The notes under the pieces were generated by a model. That model was not told where the DNA came from and did no database searches. It was given only the letters and a program-made list of their open reading frames with translations. Positions 17,401-31,340 of a stretch of 64,000 nt of DNA are shown one piece after another. Source of the stretch: Vibrio kanaloae (GTDB lineage Bacteria; Pseudomonadota; Gammaproteobacteria; Enterobacterales; Vibrionaceae). The stretch is taken from assembly GCF_024347535.1 (NCBI RefSeq), contig NZ_AP025497.1:124001-188000 (forward strand), given 5' to 3'. Position 1 is the stretch's first letter, and the number at the start of each line of letters is the position of its first letter. The position numbers and the translations under genes are program-made.

Positions 17401-17519
17401 TGCTTGGCGACCATAGCATTGTGGACCCACCTGATTCCATGCCGAACTCAGTAGTGAAACACAATAGCGCCGATGGTAGTGTGGGGCTTCCCCATGTGAG
17501 AGTAGGACATCGCCAGGCT
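17401..17519 (+). rRNA. 5S ribosomal RNA, copy 2 (C35T variant)
   Basis: Same as copies 1 and 3 except T instead of C at position 35 (17435), giving CCTGATTCC. The change lies in the loop C region and should be tolerated. Confidence 0.95.
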
Positions 17520-17620
17520 CTTATTTATTTTCACTTTTTTGAAAGTGAAGACAAAAAGTTCGGCTTTGTCTATGTAATAGACAAGTCACCATAGAGTTCT
17601 AAGTTTCTTAGAGTTTTATG

Positions 17621-17648
17621 TTGACTTTCAAAGTGGAAATCGTAATAT
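17621..17648 (+). promoter_or_regulatory. Promoter of the third rRNA operon
   Basis: TTGACT (17621-17626), a 16-bp spacer and TAATAT (17643-17648), followed by ACGCGTCC. The -10 differs from copy 2 (TATTAT). An A/T-rich hairpin TTCACTTT/AAAGTGAA lies upstream at about 17530-17548, but it is not a convincing terminator. Confidence 0.7.
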
Positions 17649-17988
17649 ACGCGTCCTGCTTAAGTGCTAAGGCACTGAAAGCGTTCTCTTTTTAGAGAAC
17701 AGGCTCTTTAACAATTTAAACCTATCAATCTGTGTGGGCACTCGTTGATGAATATCAAAACGTTATTGGTTCTTTTTCGAAAGAGCGTAATAACAGTTAC
17801 TTCGGTAACACAATGATTTCAATGAACTGAGTGACCAATACGAATAATTACTTTCTTTATAGAGAGGGGTTATTTGTCACAGTCAATTCATTACCATTCT
17901 GTTGGAATGGTAATAGCTTTAGAATTACATGTTCATGTTTACATGAATATTAGTTTTGAAGTCAGTATTCGTTGAGTCACAAAATCTT
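17649..17988 (+). promoter_or_regulatory. 16S rRNA leader of the third operon with boxA
   Basis: boxA lies at 17702-17717. The variable hairpin here is longer (about 17843-17874), and the second hairpin reads TTCATG-TTTA-CATGAA (about 17931-17946). This compensates base for base against TTCATT/AATGAA in copies 1 and 2. Confidence 0.75.
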
Positions 17989-19541
<1,553 letters not shown>

Positions 19542-19664
19542 TACGAAGATATTGACGATGAGTGTCCACACAGATTGATTAGGTTTAGAAAAGCAAAGAG
19601 ACGAAGAACTCCCAAGTTCTTCAAAGTTTGTTTCTACTTTTGAAAGTGGAGATGAATTAGCAGT

Positions 19665-19740
19665 GTCCCGTTCGTCTAGAGGCCTAGGACACCGCCCTTT
19701 CACGGCGGTAACAGGGGTTCGACTCCCCTACGGGATACCA
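19665..19740 (+). tRNA. tRNA-Glu (anticodon TTC)
   Basis: 76 nt with encoded CCA and anticodon TTC in CCCTTTCACG. The first acceptor pair is G-U (GTCCCGT/ACGGGAT) rather than G-C as in E. coli; all other helices are intact. Confidence 0.95.
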
Positions 19741-19742
19741 TT

Positions 19743-19818
19743 GGGTCGTTAGCTCAGTTGGTAGAGCAGTTGACTTTTAATCAATTGGTCGCAGGTTCGA
19801 ATCCTGCACGACCCACCA
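19743..19818 (+). tRNA. tRNA-Lys (anticodon TTT)
   Basis: 76 nt with encoded CCA, acceptor GGGTCGT/ACGACCC and anticodon TTT. It lies two bases after tRNA-Glu. Confidence 0.96.
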
Positions 19819-19851
19819 TTCTTTCTCCACGAAGGAATTAAAACTTTTAGT

Positions 19852-19927
19852 GGGCGATTAGCTCAGTTGGGAGAGCACCTGCCTTACAAGCAGGGGGTCA
19901 CTGGTTCGAGCCCGGTATCGCCCACCA
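19852..19927 (+). tRNA. tRNA-Val (anticodon TAC)
   Basis: 76 nt with encoded CCA, acceptor GGGCGAT/ATCGCCC and anticodon TAC. Confidence 0.96.
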
Positions 19928-20398
19928 TTCTCTAAATATTCTTACTTATTTAAATATTCAAACCACTTCTTTTGTCGTTGGTTGGATTTTTCGACTGTGA
20001 GAGTCTTTAGAAAATGAACTTCACAAGAAGTCTCATTGCTCTTTAACAATTTGGAAAGCTGACTGATTACTTAATTGGTTTTCACTTTAAAAAGTAAAAT
20101 CAAACAGCTCAAGGCTGTGATTAAGTTAATCAAATTTAAAAGTTCTCAATGTTTATCTTTATTGATAAACACAACAAACACATTCAAGTGTCTTGTATTC
20201 GAATGATCAGAAATGATTGTTCATTTTTTGATTCTACTTTTTATTAAAAAGTGGAAACAAAAAGTAAATTGAGTCCGGCAAACAGTCATTGAGAATTAAC
20301 CCTTCTTGATGACAACCAAAAACCTTGGTTAGTTGCCATACGCTTATTTGTCTTCACTTTTTAAAGTGAAAGCAAATAGAAACCCTTTCGGGTTGTAT

Positions 20399-23291
<2,893 letters not shown>

Positions 23292-23426
23292 ACAACACCC
23301 AAGGGGTTTTGTGGACTCAAAGAAACAGACCTTGAATGCGTTTGAAGAGACTTTTATTGCTCTATTGAATAGAGAAACAGCTTTCCGAATTATTAATTGT
23401 CGCAGAGGCGTCAATTAAACAGAATT

Positions 23427-23545
23427 TGCTTGGCGACCATAGCATTGTGGACCCACCTGACTCCATGCCGAACTCAGTAGTGAAACACAATAGCGCCGAT
23501 GGTAGTGTGGGGCTTCCCCATGTGAGAGTAGGACATCGCCAGGCT
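23427..23545 (+). rRNA. 5S ribosomal RNA, copy 3
   Basis: As copy 1 (C at position 35). It is followed by tRNA-Asp and the only convincing terminator of the three-operon array. Confidence 0.96.
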
Positions 23546-23611
23546 TTAAATTAAATCTTTAGGTTGACCGACCTGGAGATATGGACGCTCACTTAGTGAG
23601 TTGACCACTGC

Positions 23612-23688
23612 GGAGTGGTAGTTCAGTTGGTTAGAATACCGGCCTGTCACGCCGGGGGTCGCGGGTTCGAGTCCCGTCCACTCCGCCA
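23612..23688 (+). tRNA. tRNA-Asp (anticodon GTC)
   Basis: 77 nt with encoded CCA, acceptor GGAGTGG/CCACTCC and anticodon GTC in CCTGTCACG. It is the distal tRNA of the third rRNA operon. Confidence 0.96.
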
Positions 23689-23697
23689 CTTATTAGA

Positions 23698-23723
23698 AAG
23701 CCTAGTCTTACGACTAGGCTTTT
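23698..23723 (+). terminator. Terminator of the third rRNA operon
   Basis: AAGCCTAGTC-TTAC-GACTAGGCTT is a perfect 10-bp stem ending in TTTT. Between here and 23904 I see no gene or clear site. Confidence 0.85.
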
Positions 23724-23904
23724 GTCGTTTCTGGCATATGGATTTTAGCCTTAGATGACGATTACAAAAAAGTAATATCTCATCTGAGGTTTATCAAGAG
23801 TTACCTAAATACCATTGCTGTAAGTGGGTGCTAGCAGGCTCTCGAGGAAATGGTTTCAGAATAGATATAGCCATTTGATATTAATTTTAAGCTTCTTACC
23901 TAGA

Positions 23905-23932
23905 ATAAAATGCCCAGCGACGAGGCTGGGCA
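23905..23932 (-). terminator. Terminator of pssA
   Basis: TGCCCAGC/GCTGGGCA with a six-base loop. The plus-strand A-run before it supplies the U-tract for the minus-strand pssA transcript. Confidence 0.8.
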
Positions 23933-23957
23933 CCTAGGTAATAGCTTAGAAAGAAAC

Positions 23958-25298
23958 TTAAAGTATCTGTTTTAGTACTCTGTCGGCTTTCACTCGAGTT
24001 ATCTTACGAAGTAGCTTTTGTACGTCCAACGGGTAGCTATCTATCTTGTCTAACTGCTTATAAGTGCAAATTAACTGGGTATGTTGAAGGATATTATCAA
24101 CCTCAACTTGGAACTTATCGGTTAGATGATGGTAATTGTCTTGGATAAATATACCGTTCTCTAGATCAAGTTTCCATGCTCTAGGGTTTAGGTTACTACC
24201 CGTTAGCAGCATATAGCGCTTATCGACCCAAATACCTTTAAGATGAAAACTATTGGAGTCATGTTTCCAAAGGCGGATCGATAGATTGCGACTGGCGATA
24301 TTCGCTTCATTGGCTTTGGCAAAACGGCGTAGGTTCAACTCATAAAGGTATGGTAATCCACCAATTGTTTTAAACTCTTCTTCTGGTGAGATAAAAAAAT
24401 CGTTCGCTGTTTTATCACCAACAACAATACTAACCTTGACCCCGCGTTTTAACGCCTTCTTAACTTCCTTAGCTAAGCTAGGAGGGAAGTTGAAGTAGGG
24501 GGTGCAGATGAATATCTCATCTTTAGCTTGGGCAATGAGTTGGTTGATTCCTTGATTCAAGCGGTTACGTCTCTTACCTATTCCGACTAATGGCGTAACG
24601 GCGACTTGCTCTGGAGATACATCTTGCCCATCGAATTTATACTGAGATCTCGCAAGTGATGCGCGGAACTGACGAATTGTTGGTTTTAGTTCTTTTGTGA
24701 TTGGCTTGTTTTTATCAGCTAAGTCGTAAACTGCACTGTCTGGAACCATCTGATCGTGTACATACGCAAACATTGAATCTGCAAGCGCTGCGTTGTTTAA
24801 AACATGGTAGCGGTCAAAGCGATAACGGTCATGATAATTAAGATAGATATTATTAAGACTGGCACCGCTATATATCACGTTGTCATCGACGATAAAGCCT
24901 TTTAAGTGCAATACGCCAAAGACTTCTTTGCCGCGAACTGGAATGCCATAAACAGGCACAGAATGCTGATATTTTTCTGAAAACTCTTTATACATGGCTG
25001 CATTGCCTTCAGAAGACTCTGCACCAATCAATCCACGCTGCGCTCGGTGCCAATCGACACAAACGCTCACGTTTAATTCTGGGTTCTTTTGCTTTGCTTC
25101 ATATAAGGCAGTTAGGATCTCACGGCCAGCCTCATCATCTTCAAGATACAAAGCGACTAAACTAATACGAGTCGTTGCGCGAGATATCTCATCAAGTAGG
25201 CGAGTTCGAAACTCTTGCGCTGATAGTAGTACTTCAAACTTGTCAGGATTCTGCGCTATGGTTGGCAACTGTATGAATGGATTCCTACTGGCAATCAT
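23958..25298 (-). CDS. pssA: CDP-diacylglycerol-serine O-phosphatidyltransferase PssA
   Basis: PssA makes phosphatidylserine, the precursor of phosphatidylethanolamine, from CDP-diacylglycerol and serine. The 446 residues (E. coli about 451) carry two phospholipase-D HKD motifs, HLKGFIVDD at 131-139 and HLKGIWVD at 352-359. These identify the soluble, ribosome/membrane-associated gammaproteobacterial type rather than the integral-membrane type. The downstream TGSNLNPRAW block is also typical. It is monocistronic on the minus strand with its own terminator. Confidence 0.95.
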   Translation of the reverse strand: MIASRNPFIQLPTIAQNPDKFEVLLSAQEFRTRLLDEISRATTRISLVALYLEDDEAGREILTALYEAKQKNPELNVSVCVDWHRAQRGLIGAESSEGNAAMYKEFSEKYQHSVPVYGIPVRGKEVFGVLHLKGFIVDDNVIYSGASLNNIYLNYHDRYRFDRYHVLNNAALADSMFAYVHDQMVPDSAVYDLADKNKPITKELKPTIRQFRASLARSQYKFDGQDVSPEQVAVTPLVGIGKRRNRLNQGINQLIAQAKDEIFICTPYFNFPPSLAKEVKKALKRGVKVSIVVGDKTANDFFISPEEEFKTIGGLPYLYELNLRRFAKANEANIASRNLSIRLWKHDSNSFHLKGIWVDKRYMLLTGSNLNPRAWKLDLENGIFIQDNYHHLTDKFQVEVDNILQHTQLICTYKQLDKIDSYPLDVQKLLRKITRVKADRVLKQIL

Positions 25299-25389
25299 AT
25301 TGACTGTTTTACCTTAAAAATATGCAAAATTGCGAACCTTTAATTTTACCAAAGGGATAGCACCAAATACTAGATAATCGAGGCATTCT

Positions 25390-25821
25390 CTAACAATTTT
25401 GCTGATAATGCATAGGAATGAGATCTTTTCCGCTATTCGAATAGCGCTCGTATAAAACTCTTAAACCATTTGGTAGATCTTTAGGGTCTACTTGTACGAA
25501 TTTGTGTCGTGCATAAAAATTGGTGAGATGAGCGTACGCAAAGCAGTAATCGTCTTCCGTAAGCGTATATTGCGCACAGTAATCCATAAGCTGGGAGCCT
25601 AATTGCTTACCACGATGTTGTTTTGATATCGCCATTCCAGTAAGTAAGCGATTATTTTCTATTGTACGAAAACGCACGACACCGCACAGCTCGTTATCCA
25701 GTAATAACGAATAGATCAGTTCACTCTTATTCGCTTTTCCCGTTGGGTAATGTTCTTTATAGAAACGTTTAACTAGGGGAACCTTTACTGGGTCTAATTG
25801 AGTAATGATGACATTGTTCAT
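25390..25821 (-). CDS. GNAT-family N-acetyltransferase
   Basis: This 143-residue single-domain GNAT protein has the acetyl-CoA-binding motif A, MAISKQHRGKQLGSQLMDY, at about 68-86 (QxxGxxLG type). A C-terminal block, FAYAHLTNFYARHKF, follows, with the usual Tyr that could act as general acid. The substrate is unknown. It is divergent from murB with about 65 bp between the starts. Confidence 0.8.
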   Translation of the reverse strand: MNNVIITQLDPVKVPLVKRFYKEHYPTGKANKSELIYSLLLDNELCGVVRFRTIENNRLLTGMAISKQHRGKQLGSQLMDYCAQYTLTEDDYCFAYAHLTNFYARHKFVQVDPKDLPNGLRVLYERYSNSGKDLIPMHYQQNC

Positions 25822-25887
25822 TCAGTCACTGCGCCATTGGTTTATCTGCTGTAGAATGACCGCAGTGTAAGTTAATTGAATATCGCC

Positions 25888-26934
25888 ATGCAATTCCATC
25901 TCAATGCTAGTTTAAAAAATGTTCATACTTTTTCCATCGATCAGACGTGTGATGCGTTGGTTGAAGTCACCACTACCGAAGAACTGATTTCGCTTTATAA
26001 AGACCCTAAATGGTCAGCTTTGCCTAAGTTAATACTGGGTAAGGGCAGTAATATGCTTTTTACTGAGCACTTCGCTGGTCTGGTCATTGTGAATAAATTG
26101 GCCGGGATTGAGTTGACCGAGACGGACAGTCATCACCTACTGCATGTTAGTGGGGGGGAAGATTGGCCAAGCTTGGTTGAGTGGAGTGTGGATAAGGGGC
26201 TGGGTGGTCTAGAAAATCTAGCAATGATACCGGGTTGTTCAGGCTCAGCTCCGATTCAGAATATTGGTGCGTATGGTGTTGAACTGCAAGACGTATGTGA
26301 GTATGTCGACATCCTGTGTCTGGATACTTATACAGTTAAGCGCTTAAGCAAAGAAGAGTGTCTCTTTGGTTACCGAGACTCTATTTTCAAACACGCTCTC
26401 TACGGTAAAGCGATTGTTGTTGCGATTGGTTTAACGTTACCTAAAGAGTGGCAGCCCTGTAATCACTATGGTCCTTTGAAAAGCCTAGCTGCTGATAGTC
26501 TTTCTCCTCGTACTATATTTGATGAAGTGTGTGCTATCCGTTCAAGTAAGCTACCAGACCCTAAAGTACAAGGGAATGCGGGCAGCTTTTTCAAAAACCC
26601 TGTGATCACCGAAGATCATTTTGATCGCCTGTTAGCTCTATACCCAAACATTGTCGGTTATGAGAGTAATAACATGATCAAAGTCGCTGCGGGCTGGCTG
26701 ATTGATCAATGCCAGCTCAAGGGCGTAACAGAAGGTGGTGCTCAGGTTCACCCTAACCAAGCATTGGTTATCATCAATTATGACGAGGCTTCTGCTACGG
26801 ATATCCTCAAGCTTGCGGAGCGGATTCGTAGGTTTGTATTGAATAAATTCGATATTCGATTGGAACATGAAGTGCGCTTTATGGGACGAGACTGCGAGAC
26901 AAACCTAGATAAGGCTTTGGAGTCATTGGCATGA
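25888..26934 (+). CDS. murB: UDP-N-acetylenolpyruvoylglucosamine reductase MurB
   Basis: MurB is an FAD enzyme that reduces UDP-GlcNAc-enolpyruvate to UDP-MurNAc with NADPH. Motifs are GKGSNMLF (FAD site), PGCSGSAPIQNIGAYGVE, GNAGSFFKNP (catalytic Ser region) and a C-terminal HPNQALVI; the length of 348 residues fits type I MurB. ATG 25888 is chosen over an in-frame TTG at 25876, although neither has a strong ribosome binding site. Its last four bases overlap birA (ATGA), so the two are translationally coupled, as in E. coli. Confidence 0.95.
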   Translation: MQFHLNASLKNVHTFSIDQTCDALVEVTTTEELISLYKDPKWSALPKLILGKGSNMLFTEHFAGLVIVNKLAGIELTETDSHHLLHVSGGEDWPSLVEWSVDKGLGGLENLAMIPGCSGSAPIQNIGAYGVELQDVCEYVDILCLDTYTVKRLSKEECLFGYRDSIFKHALYGKAIVVAIGLTLPKEWQPCNHYGPLKSLAADSLSPRTIFDEVCAIRSSKLPDPKVQGNAGSFFKNPVITEDHFDRLLALYPNIVGYESNNMIKVAAGWLIDQCQLKGVTEGGAQVHPNQALVIINYDEASATDILKLAERIRRFVLNKFDIRLEHEVRFMGRDCETNLDKALESLA

Positions 26935-27896
26935 GAGAACACAGTACCAAGCTTGCACTATTGAGGTGCCTTGCTGACGGTGAGTTTCATTCAGGTGAAG
27001 ACCTAGGTGAAATGATTGGTGTATCACGAGCGGCTATCAGTAAGCACATTAAAGGTATTCAAGAGTGGGGTTTAGATATCTATCGAGTACAAGGCAAGGG
27101 TTACAAGCTAGCCAGTCGTTTGGATATGCTTGACCAAGAAAAATTGTCTGCAGTTAGTCGCGATGCTTCTCTTGAACTCATTCCCATCATAGGTTCTACA
27201 AACCAACACCTATTAGAGCGTACTAACACCCTCGAATCGGGTTCTGTCTGTATTGCTGAATATCAAGCTGCGGGTCGTGGACGCCGTGGACGAGAGTGGG
27301 TATCGCCATTCGGTGCAAACCTCTATCTTTCAATGTATTGGAGACTTGACGCAGGGATGGCTGCCGCGATGGGCTTAAGCCTTGTGGTTGGTGTTGCTGT
27401 TGTTGAAGCTTTGGAAGAAATGGGTGTAGAAGGTGTAAAGCTCAAATGGCCGAACGACCTCTACCACAATGATAAGAAGCTTGCAGGTATCTTGGTCGAG
27501 CTGTCAGGACAGTCTGGTGGCGCTGCACATATTGTGATTGGTTTAGGGCTAAACTTATCCATGGATCCAACAACATCAGGTATTGGCCAGCCATGGACTT
27601 CCCTTAAAGAAGTGTGTGATGGAAAGGTGCCAGACCGTAGTCAGTTAGCGCAGGCTCTAATCAATGCCTGGGATAAGTCTCTTGTCGATTATGAGCTGAA
27701 AGGGATGTCCAATTTTGTAGAGCGTTGGAACCGCTTGGATAACTTCTTAGGTCGCAATGTGAAGCTGATTATTGGACCTCGAGAAATTGAAGGTGTCGTA
27801 CAAGGTATTGATGAGCAGGGTGCTGTGTTACTCAAAACCGAGAATGGTATCGAAAGTTATATCGGCGGTGAAATCTCACTAAGGAAAGGTAGCTAA
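26931..27896 (+). CDS. birA: Biotin-protein ligase / biotin operon repressor BirA
   Basis: BirA makes biotinyl-AMP, transfers biotin to the AccB lysine and represses biotin synthesis genes. At 321 residues it matches E. coli. An N-terminal winged HTH covers about 1-60 (DLGEMIGVSRAAISKHIKGI region), followed by the ligase domain with GRGRRG at 115-120 and KWPNDL at 172-177, and a C-terminal SH3-like cap. The HTH marks it as the bifunctional type. Its main substrate, AccB, is encoded in this window at 58993-59445. Confidence 0.96.
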   Translation: MREHSTKLALLRCLADGEFHSGEDLGEMIGVSRAAISKHIKGIQEWGLDIYRVQGKGYKLASRLDMLDQEKLSAVSRDASLELIPIIGSTNQHLLERTNTLESGSVCIAEYQAAGRGRRGREWVSPFGANLYLSMYWRLDAGMAAAMGLSLVVGVAVVEALEEMGVEGVKLKWPNDLYHNDKKLAGILVELSGQSGGAAHIVIGLGLNLSMDPTTSGIGQPWTSLKEVCDGKVPDRSQLAQALINAWDKSLVDYELKGMSNFVERWNRLDNFLGRNVKLIIGPREIEGVVQGIDEQGAVLLKTENGIESYIGGEISLRKGS

Positions 27897-27903
27897 GACC
27901 TTC

Positions 27904-28827
27904 CTATTTTCTTAGTAGTACTTCTTCAACCATGTGGTCTGCACCTTTACGAAGGATTAGGTGCGCTCTTTCCCTTGTTGGGAGAATATTTTGTTCTAGG
28001 TTCAAGCCATTGATTGAGCGCCAGATCCCTTCCGCTTTATCTAAAGCTGCTTGGTTTGATAATTTCGTGTAATGACTAAAATATGAACCTGGTTTGGTAA
28101 ACGCACCATCGCGGAATTTGAAAAAACGATTGATGTACCACTCTTTAATTTGTTTACTATCAGCATCAACGTAGAGTGAAAAGTCGAGGAAATCGGAGAT
28201 AAAGACACGATGCGGCTCGTGTGGGTAGTTCATGCCTGTCTGCAAGACATTAAGCCCTTCAATAATAAGCACATCTGGCAGGTCGACGCATTTTTCCTCA
28301 TCTGTGATGTTATAAGTAAGATGCGAGTATACTGGTGCTGTGACATTTCTTTGGCATGCTTTTACATCAGAAACAAACTTCACTAAACGCTTGATGTCGT
28401 AGGATTCGGGAAACCCTTTCTTGCTCATTAAGCCTTTTTCTTCCAGCACTTTATTTGGATACAAGAAACCATCTGTGGTCACAAGCTCTACCTTTGGATG
28501 GTTCTCCCAACGCGATAATAATGCCTTGAGCAACCGAGCCGTTGTACTTTTTCCAACCGCAACACTACCTGCTATACCGATGATGAAAGGTGGCGCTTTT
28601 TCTTTCTTATCAAGAAATTGATGAAGTATTGAATTTCTGTTTTGTCTGGCTGCCACATAGAGGTTCAATAGGCGAGATAGCGGTAAATAGATCTCCACAG
28701 CTTCTTCCATTGTGAGCTTTTCATTGATGCCTTGAAGCTCTTTTAAGTCGCTTTCAGAAAGTGTCATAGGAACTGAATTCCTTAACTCCGACCAGCGTTC
28801 GCGGTCAAATGACATAAATGGGCTCAT
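27904..28827 (-). CDS. coaA: Pantothenate kinase CoaA (type I)
   Basis: CoaA phosphorylates pantothenate, the first and controlling step of coenzyme A synthesis. From ATG 28827 the protein has 307 residues, with P-loop GSVAVGKST at 87-95 and the substrate region TTDGFLYPN. In-frame TTG 28851 would add eight residues but has no ribosome binding site; the ATG gives [12 protein letters not shown], which aligns with the E. coli TPYLQFDRNQW. It is convergent with birA, with only seven bases between the two stop codons. Confidence 0.95.
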   Translation of the reverse strand: MSPFMSFDRERWSELRNSVPMTLSESDLKELQGINEKLTMEEAVEIYLPLSRLLNLYVAARQNRNSILHQFLDKKEKAPPFIIGIAGSVAVGKSTTARLLKALLSRWENHPKVELVTTDGFLYPNKVLEEKGLMSKKGFPESYDIKRLVKFVSDVKACQRNVTAPVYSHLTYNITDEEKCVDLPDVLIIEGLNVLQTGMNYPHEPHRVFISDFLDFSLYVDADSKQIKEWYINRFFKFRDGAFTKPGSYFSHYTKLSNQAALDKAEGIWRSINGLNLEQNILPTRERAHLILRKGADHMVEEVLLRK

Positions 28828-28995
28828 ACAAAACTCTATAGTGGATAACAAAATAAGAGCATGGAAAATACATCAAGCGCTAGATAAATAAAATATCTTC
28901 CTGTGTTAGATACGAGTTAAAGACAGAAACCTTGAGCGAAATAGCGATATAGAGGAATTTGATACGAGATTTTTTCACTTTTTTTCAATTTGCTA

Positions 28996-29024
28996 TTGCA
29001 AGGTGGAAAATCATTCAATAAAAT
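28996..29024 (+). promoter_or_regulatory. Promoter of the tRNA-tuf operon
   Basis: TTGCAA (28996-29001), a 17-bp spacer and TAAAAT (29019-29024), with discriminator GCGCCCC. It lies 14 bp before tRNA-Thr. The GC-rich discriminator predicts stringent control. Confidence 0.75.
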
Positions 29025-29037
29025 GCGCCCCACTTGT

Positions 29038-29113
<76 letters not shown>

Positions 29114-29157
29114 CTTTCTCCCTTCCAATAAGGTAAGCGAGAGGAAGCTCAAAATTT

Positions 29158-29242
<85 letters not shown>

Positions 29243-29281
29243 TATTCTAAAGGTTAAATAGCTCAAGCAGAGTTACGTGTT

Positions 29282-29356
<75 letters not shown>

Positions 29357-29369
29357 ACTCATTTTGTGT

Positions 29370-29447
29370 GCTGATATAAGCTCAGTCGGTAGATTTCACC
29401 CTCAGTAAAGGGTGAAGACACCAGTTCGAGTCTGAGTATTAGCACCA
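29370..29447 (+). pseudogene. Decayed tRNA-Thr (GGT-type) in the thrT position
   Basis: The 78-nt element keeps a tRNA-Thr acceptor (GCTGATA/TATTAGC), an ACCA end and CACCC/GGGTG anticodon-stem halves. It has an eight-base loop TCAGTAAA instead of TTGGTAA, so GGT is lost. The D-stem (GCTC against GATT) and T-stem (ACCAG against CTGAG) are mispaired. In E. coli this slot between glyT and tufB holds thrT. It is probably still transcribed and may serve as a processing site ahead of tuf. Confidence 0.8.
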
Positions 29448-29541
29448 GTCTAAAGCTTCTTCTCCTTTTTATTAAGAAAACCATTTTTTGGTTGCGTGGT
29501 CTTATTGTAAGCCACCTAATCCGTACCTAGAGGGACACCCC

Positions 29542-30726
29542 ATGTCTAAAGAAAAATTTGAACGTACGAAACCGCACGTAAACGTTGGTACTATCGGCCA
29601 CGTTGACCACGGTAAAACAACTCTAACTGCTGCTATCTGTACTACACTTGCAAAAGTGTACGGTGGTGTTGCTAAAGATTTCGCATCTATCGATAACGCT
29701 CCAGAAGAGCGTGAGCGCGGTATCACAATCGCTACTTCTCACGTTGAGTACGACACTCCATCACGTCACTACGCACACGTAGACTGTCCAGGACACGCGG
29801 ATTATGTTAAAAACATGATCACTGGTGCTGCACAAATGGACGGCGGCATCCTAGTTGTTGCTGCGACTGACGGCCCTATGCCTCAAACTCGTGAGCACAT
29901 CCTACTTGGTCGTCAAGTTGGTATCCCTTACATCATCGTATTCATGAACAAATGTGACATGGTTGATGACGAAGAGCTACTTGAGCTAGTTGAGATGGAA
30001 GTTCGTGAACTTCTTTCTGAATACGATTTCCCAGGTGATGACCTACCAGTTATCCAAGGTTCTGCACTTGGCGCACTAAACGGCGAGAAGCAATGGGAAG
30101 ACAAGATTGTTGAGCTTGCAGAAGCACTAGATTCTTACATCCCAGAGCCAGAGCGTGCAGTAGACCAACCGTTCCTACTACCAATTGAAGACGTATTCTC
30201 AATTCAAGGTCGTGGTACTGTTGTAACTGGTCGTATCGAGCGCGGTATCCTACGTGTAGGTGACGAAGTAGAAATCGTTGGTATCAAAGAGACAACTCTT
30301 ACTACTTGTACTGGTGTTGAAATGTTCCGTAAACTGCTTGACGAAGGTCGTGCAGGTGAGAACGTTGGTGCACTTCTACGTGGTACTAAGCGTGATGACG
30401 TTGAACGTGGCCAAGTACTTTCTGCGAAAGGTTCTATCAACCCACACACTAAGTTTGAGTCTGAAGTATACGTACTTTCTAAAGACGAAGGCGGCCGTCA
30501 CACTCCTTTCTTCAAGGGTTACCGTCCACAGTTCTACTTCCGTACAACTGACGTAACAGGCGATATCACTCTACCAGAAGGCGTAGAAATGGTAATGCCA
30601 GGTGACAACGTTCAAATGACTGTTGAGCTAATTGCTCCAATCGCAATGGACGAAGGTCTACGTTTCGCAATCCGCGAAGGTGGCCGTACTGTTGGTGCTG
30701 GTGTTGTAGCTAAAATCTTTGCATAA
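29542..30726 (+). CDS. tuf: Elongation factor Tu
   Basis: EF-Tu delivers aminoacyl-tRNA to the ribosome as a GTP complex. It has 394 residues. G motifs are GHVDHGKT at 19-26, DCPGH at 81-85 and NKCD at 136-139; the effector region RGITI and the two beta-barrel domains follow, ending [13 protein letters not shown] 29542 is preceded by AGAGGGA. Codon choice is strongly biased, as for a very highly expressed gene. It sits behind the tRNA cluster as tufB does in E. coli; a second tuf, if present, would be outside the window. Confidence 0.98.
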   Translation: MSKEKFERTKPHVNVGTIGHVDHGKTTLTAAICTTLAKVYGGVAKDFASIDNAPEERERGITIATSHVEYDTPSRHYAHVDCPGHADYVKNMITGAAQMDGGILVVAATDGPMPQTREHILLGRQVGIPYIIVFMNKCDMVDDEELLELVEMEVRELLSEYDFPGDDLPVIQGSALGALNGEKQWEDKIVELAEALDSYIPEPERAVDQPFLLPIEDVFSIQGRGTVVTGRIERGILRVGDEVEIVGIKETTLTTCTGVEMFRKLLDEGRAGENVGALLRGTKRDDVERGQVLSAKGSINPHTKFESEVYVLSKDEGGRHTPFFKGYRPQFYFRTTDVTGDITLPEGVEMVMPGDNVQMTVELIAPIAMDEGLRFAIREGGRTVGAGVVAKIFA

Positions 30727-30745
30727 GATTTGACGAACCACTAGT

Positions 30746-30773
30746 AAAAAGGGCATCATTTGATGCCCTTTTT
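30746..30773 (+). terminator. Terminator of the tRNA-tuf operon
   Basis: AAAAAGGGCATCA-TT-TGATGCCC followed by TTTTT, a perfect 8-bp G/C-rich stem extended by A-T pairs. Confidence 0.9.
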
Positions 30774-30949
30774 CTGCGCTAAAAAAAGAGTTGAGCGATT
30801 TGGCATCAATTTCGACTCTTAGCAAGGAATTAAACGGTCTTTTTGGCTAAAATGACTGTTAGATGTGTTGTTTTGCAACGCAAAGGAATGTGCCCTGCAA
30901 CAGCGGGGTTATTGTCGTCTATATTTAAGGCTTGTCACAGGTTGGTTTT

Positions 30950-31327
30950 ATGAAAGCAAACGCTGAAACTCCTGATAGCTCAAGTGCAGCAGATACAATG
31001 AAGTGGATTGTCGCTTTTGTTCTGTTGGCTGCTGCTGTTGTGGGTAATTACCTGTATGGTGAATTGTCTGTTGTGATTCGCGCTGCAGGTGTAGTTGTGC
31101 TGATTGCTGCCGCACTAGGCGTTGCAGCAACAACAACTAAAGGTAAAGCTGCGATCGATTTTGCAAAAGAATCTCGAATGGAGATTCGTAAAGTTGTTTG
31201 GCCTACTCGCCAAGAAACTATGCAAACTGCATTGATCGTTTTAGCTGTATGTATTGTTATGTCTCTAGTGCTTTGGGGAATTGACGGCATTATGGTCCGT
31301 CTAGTTTCTCTAGCAACTGGGGTGTAG
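30950..31327 (+). CDS. secE: Preprotein translocase subunit SecE
   Basis: An essential inner-membrane partner of SecY in the Sec translocon. The 125 residues carry three transmembrane segments (about 15-32, 40-58 and 92-112). The conserved amphipathic region RKVVWPTRQET lies between the second and third, as in the long gammaproteobacterial SecE. ATG 30950 has an AGG about eight bases upstream; in-frame TTG 30932 is less likely. It is co-transcribed with nusG, 13 bases downstream. Confidence 0.95.
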   Translation: MKANAETPDSSSAADTMKWIVAFVLLAAAVVGNYLYGELSVVIRAAGVVVLIAAALGVAATTTKGKAAIDFAKESRMEIRKVVWPTRQETMQTALIVLAVCIVMSLVLWGIDGIMVRLVSLATGV

Positions 31328-31340
31328 AGGGTTCTGATTC

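Larger units (their letters stand above)
19542..20398 (+). other. 16S-23S spacer of copy 3, with three tRNAs
   Basis: About 857 bp carrying tRNA-Glu, tRNA-Lys and tRNA-Val, then boxA (20037-20052) and the conserved distal part. A dyad ACTTTT/AAAGTG-type hairpin precedes tRNA-Glu at about 19635. Confidence 0.85.

Noticed and set aside
29370-29447. Fourth tRNA as a functional tRNA-Thr
   Set aside because: The eight-base anticodon loop and mispaired D- and T-stems make normal decoding unlikely.
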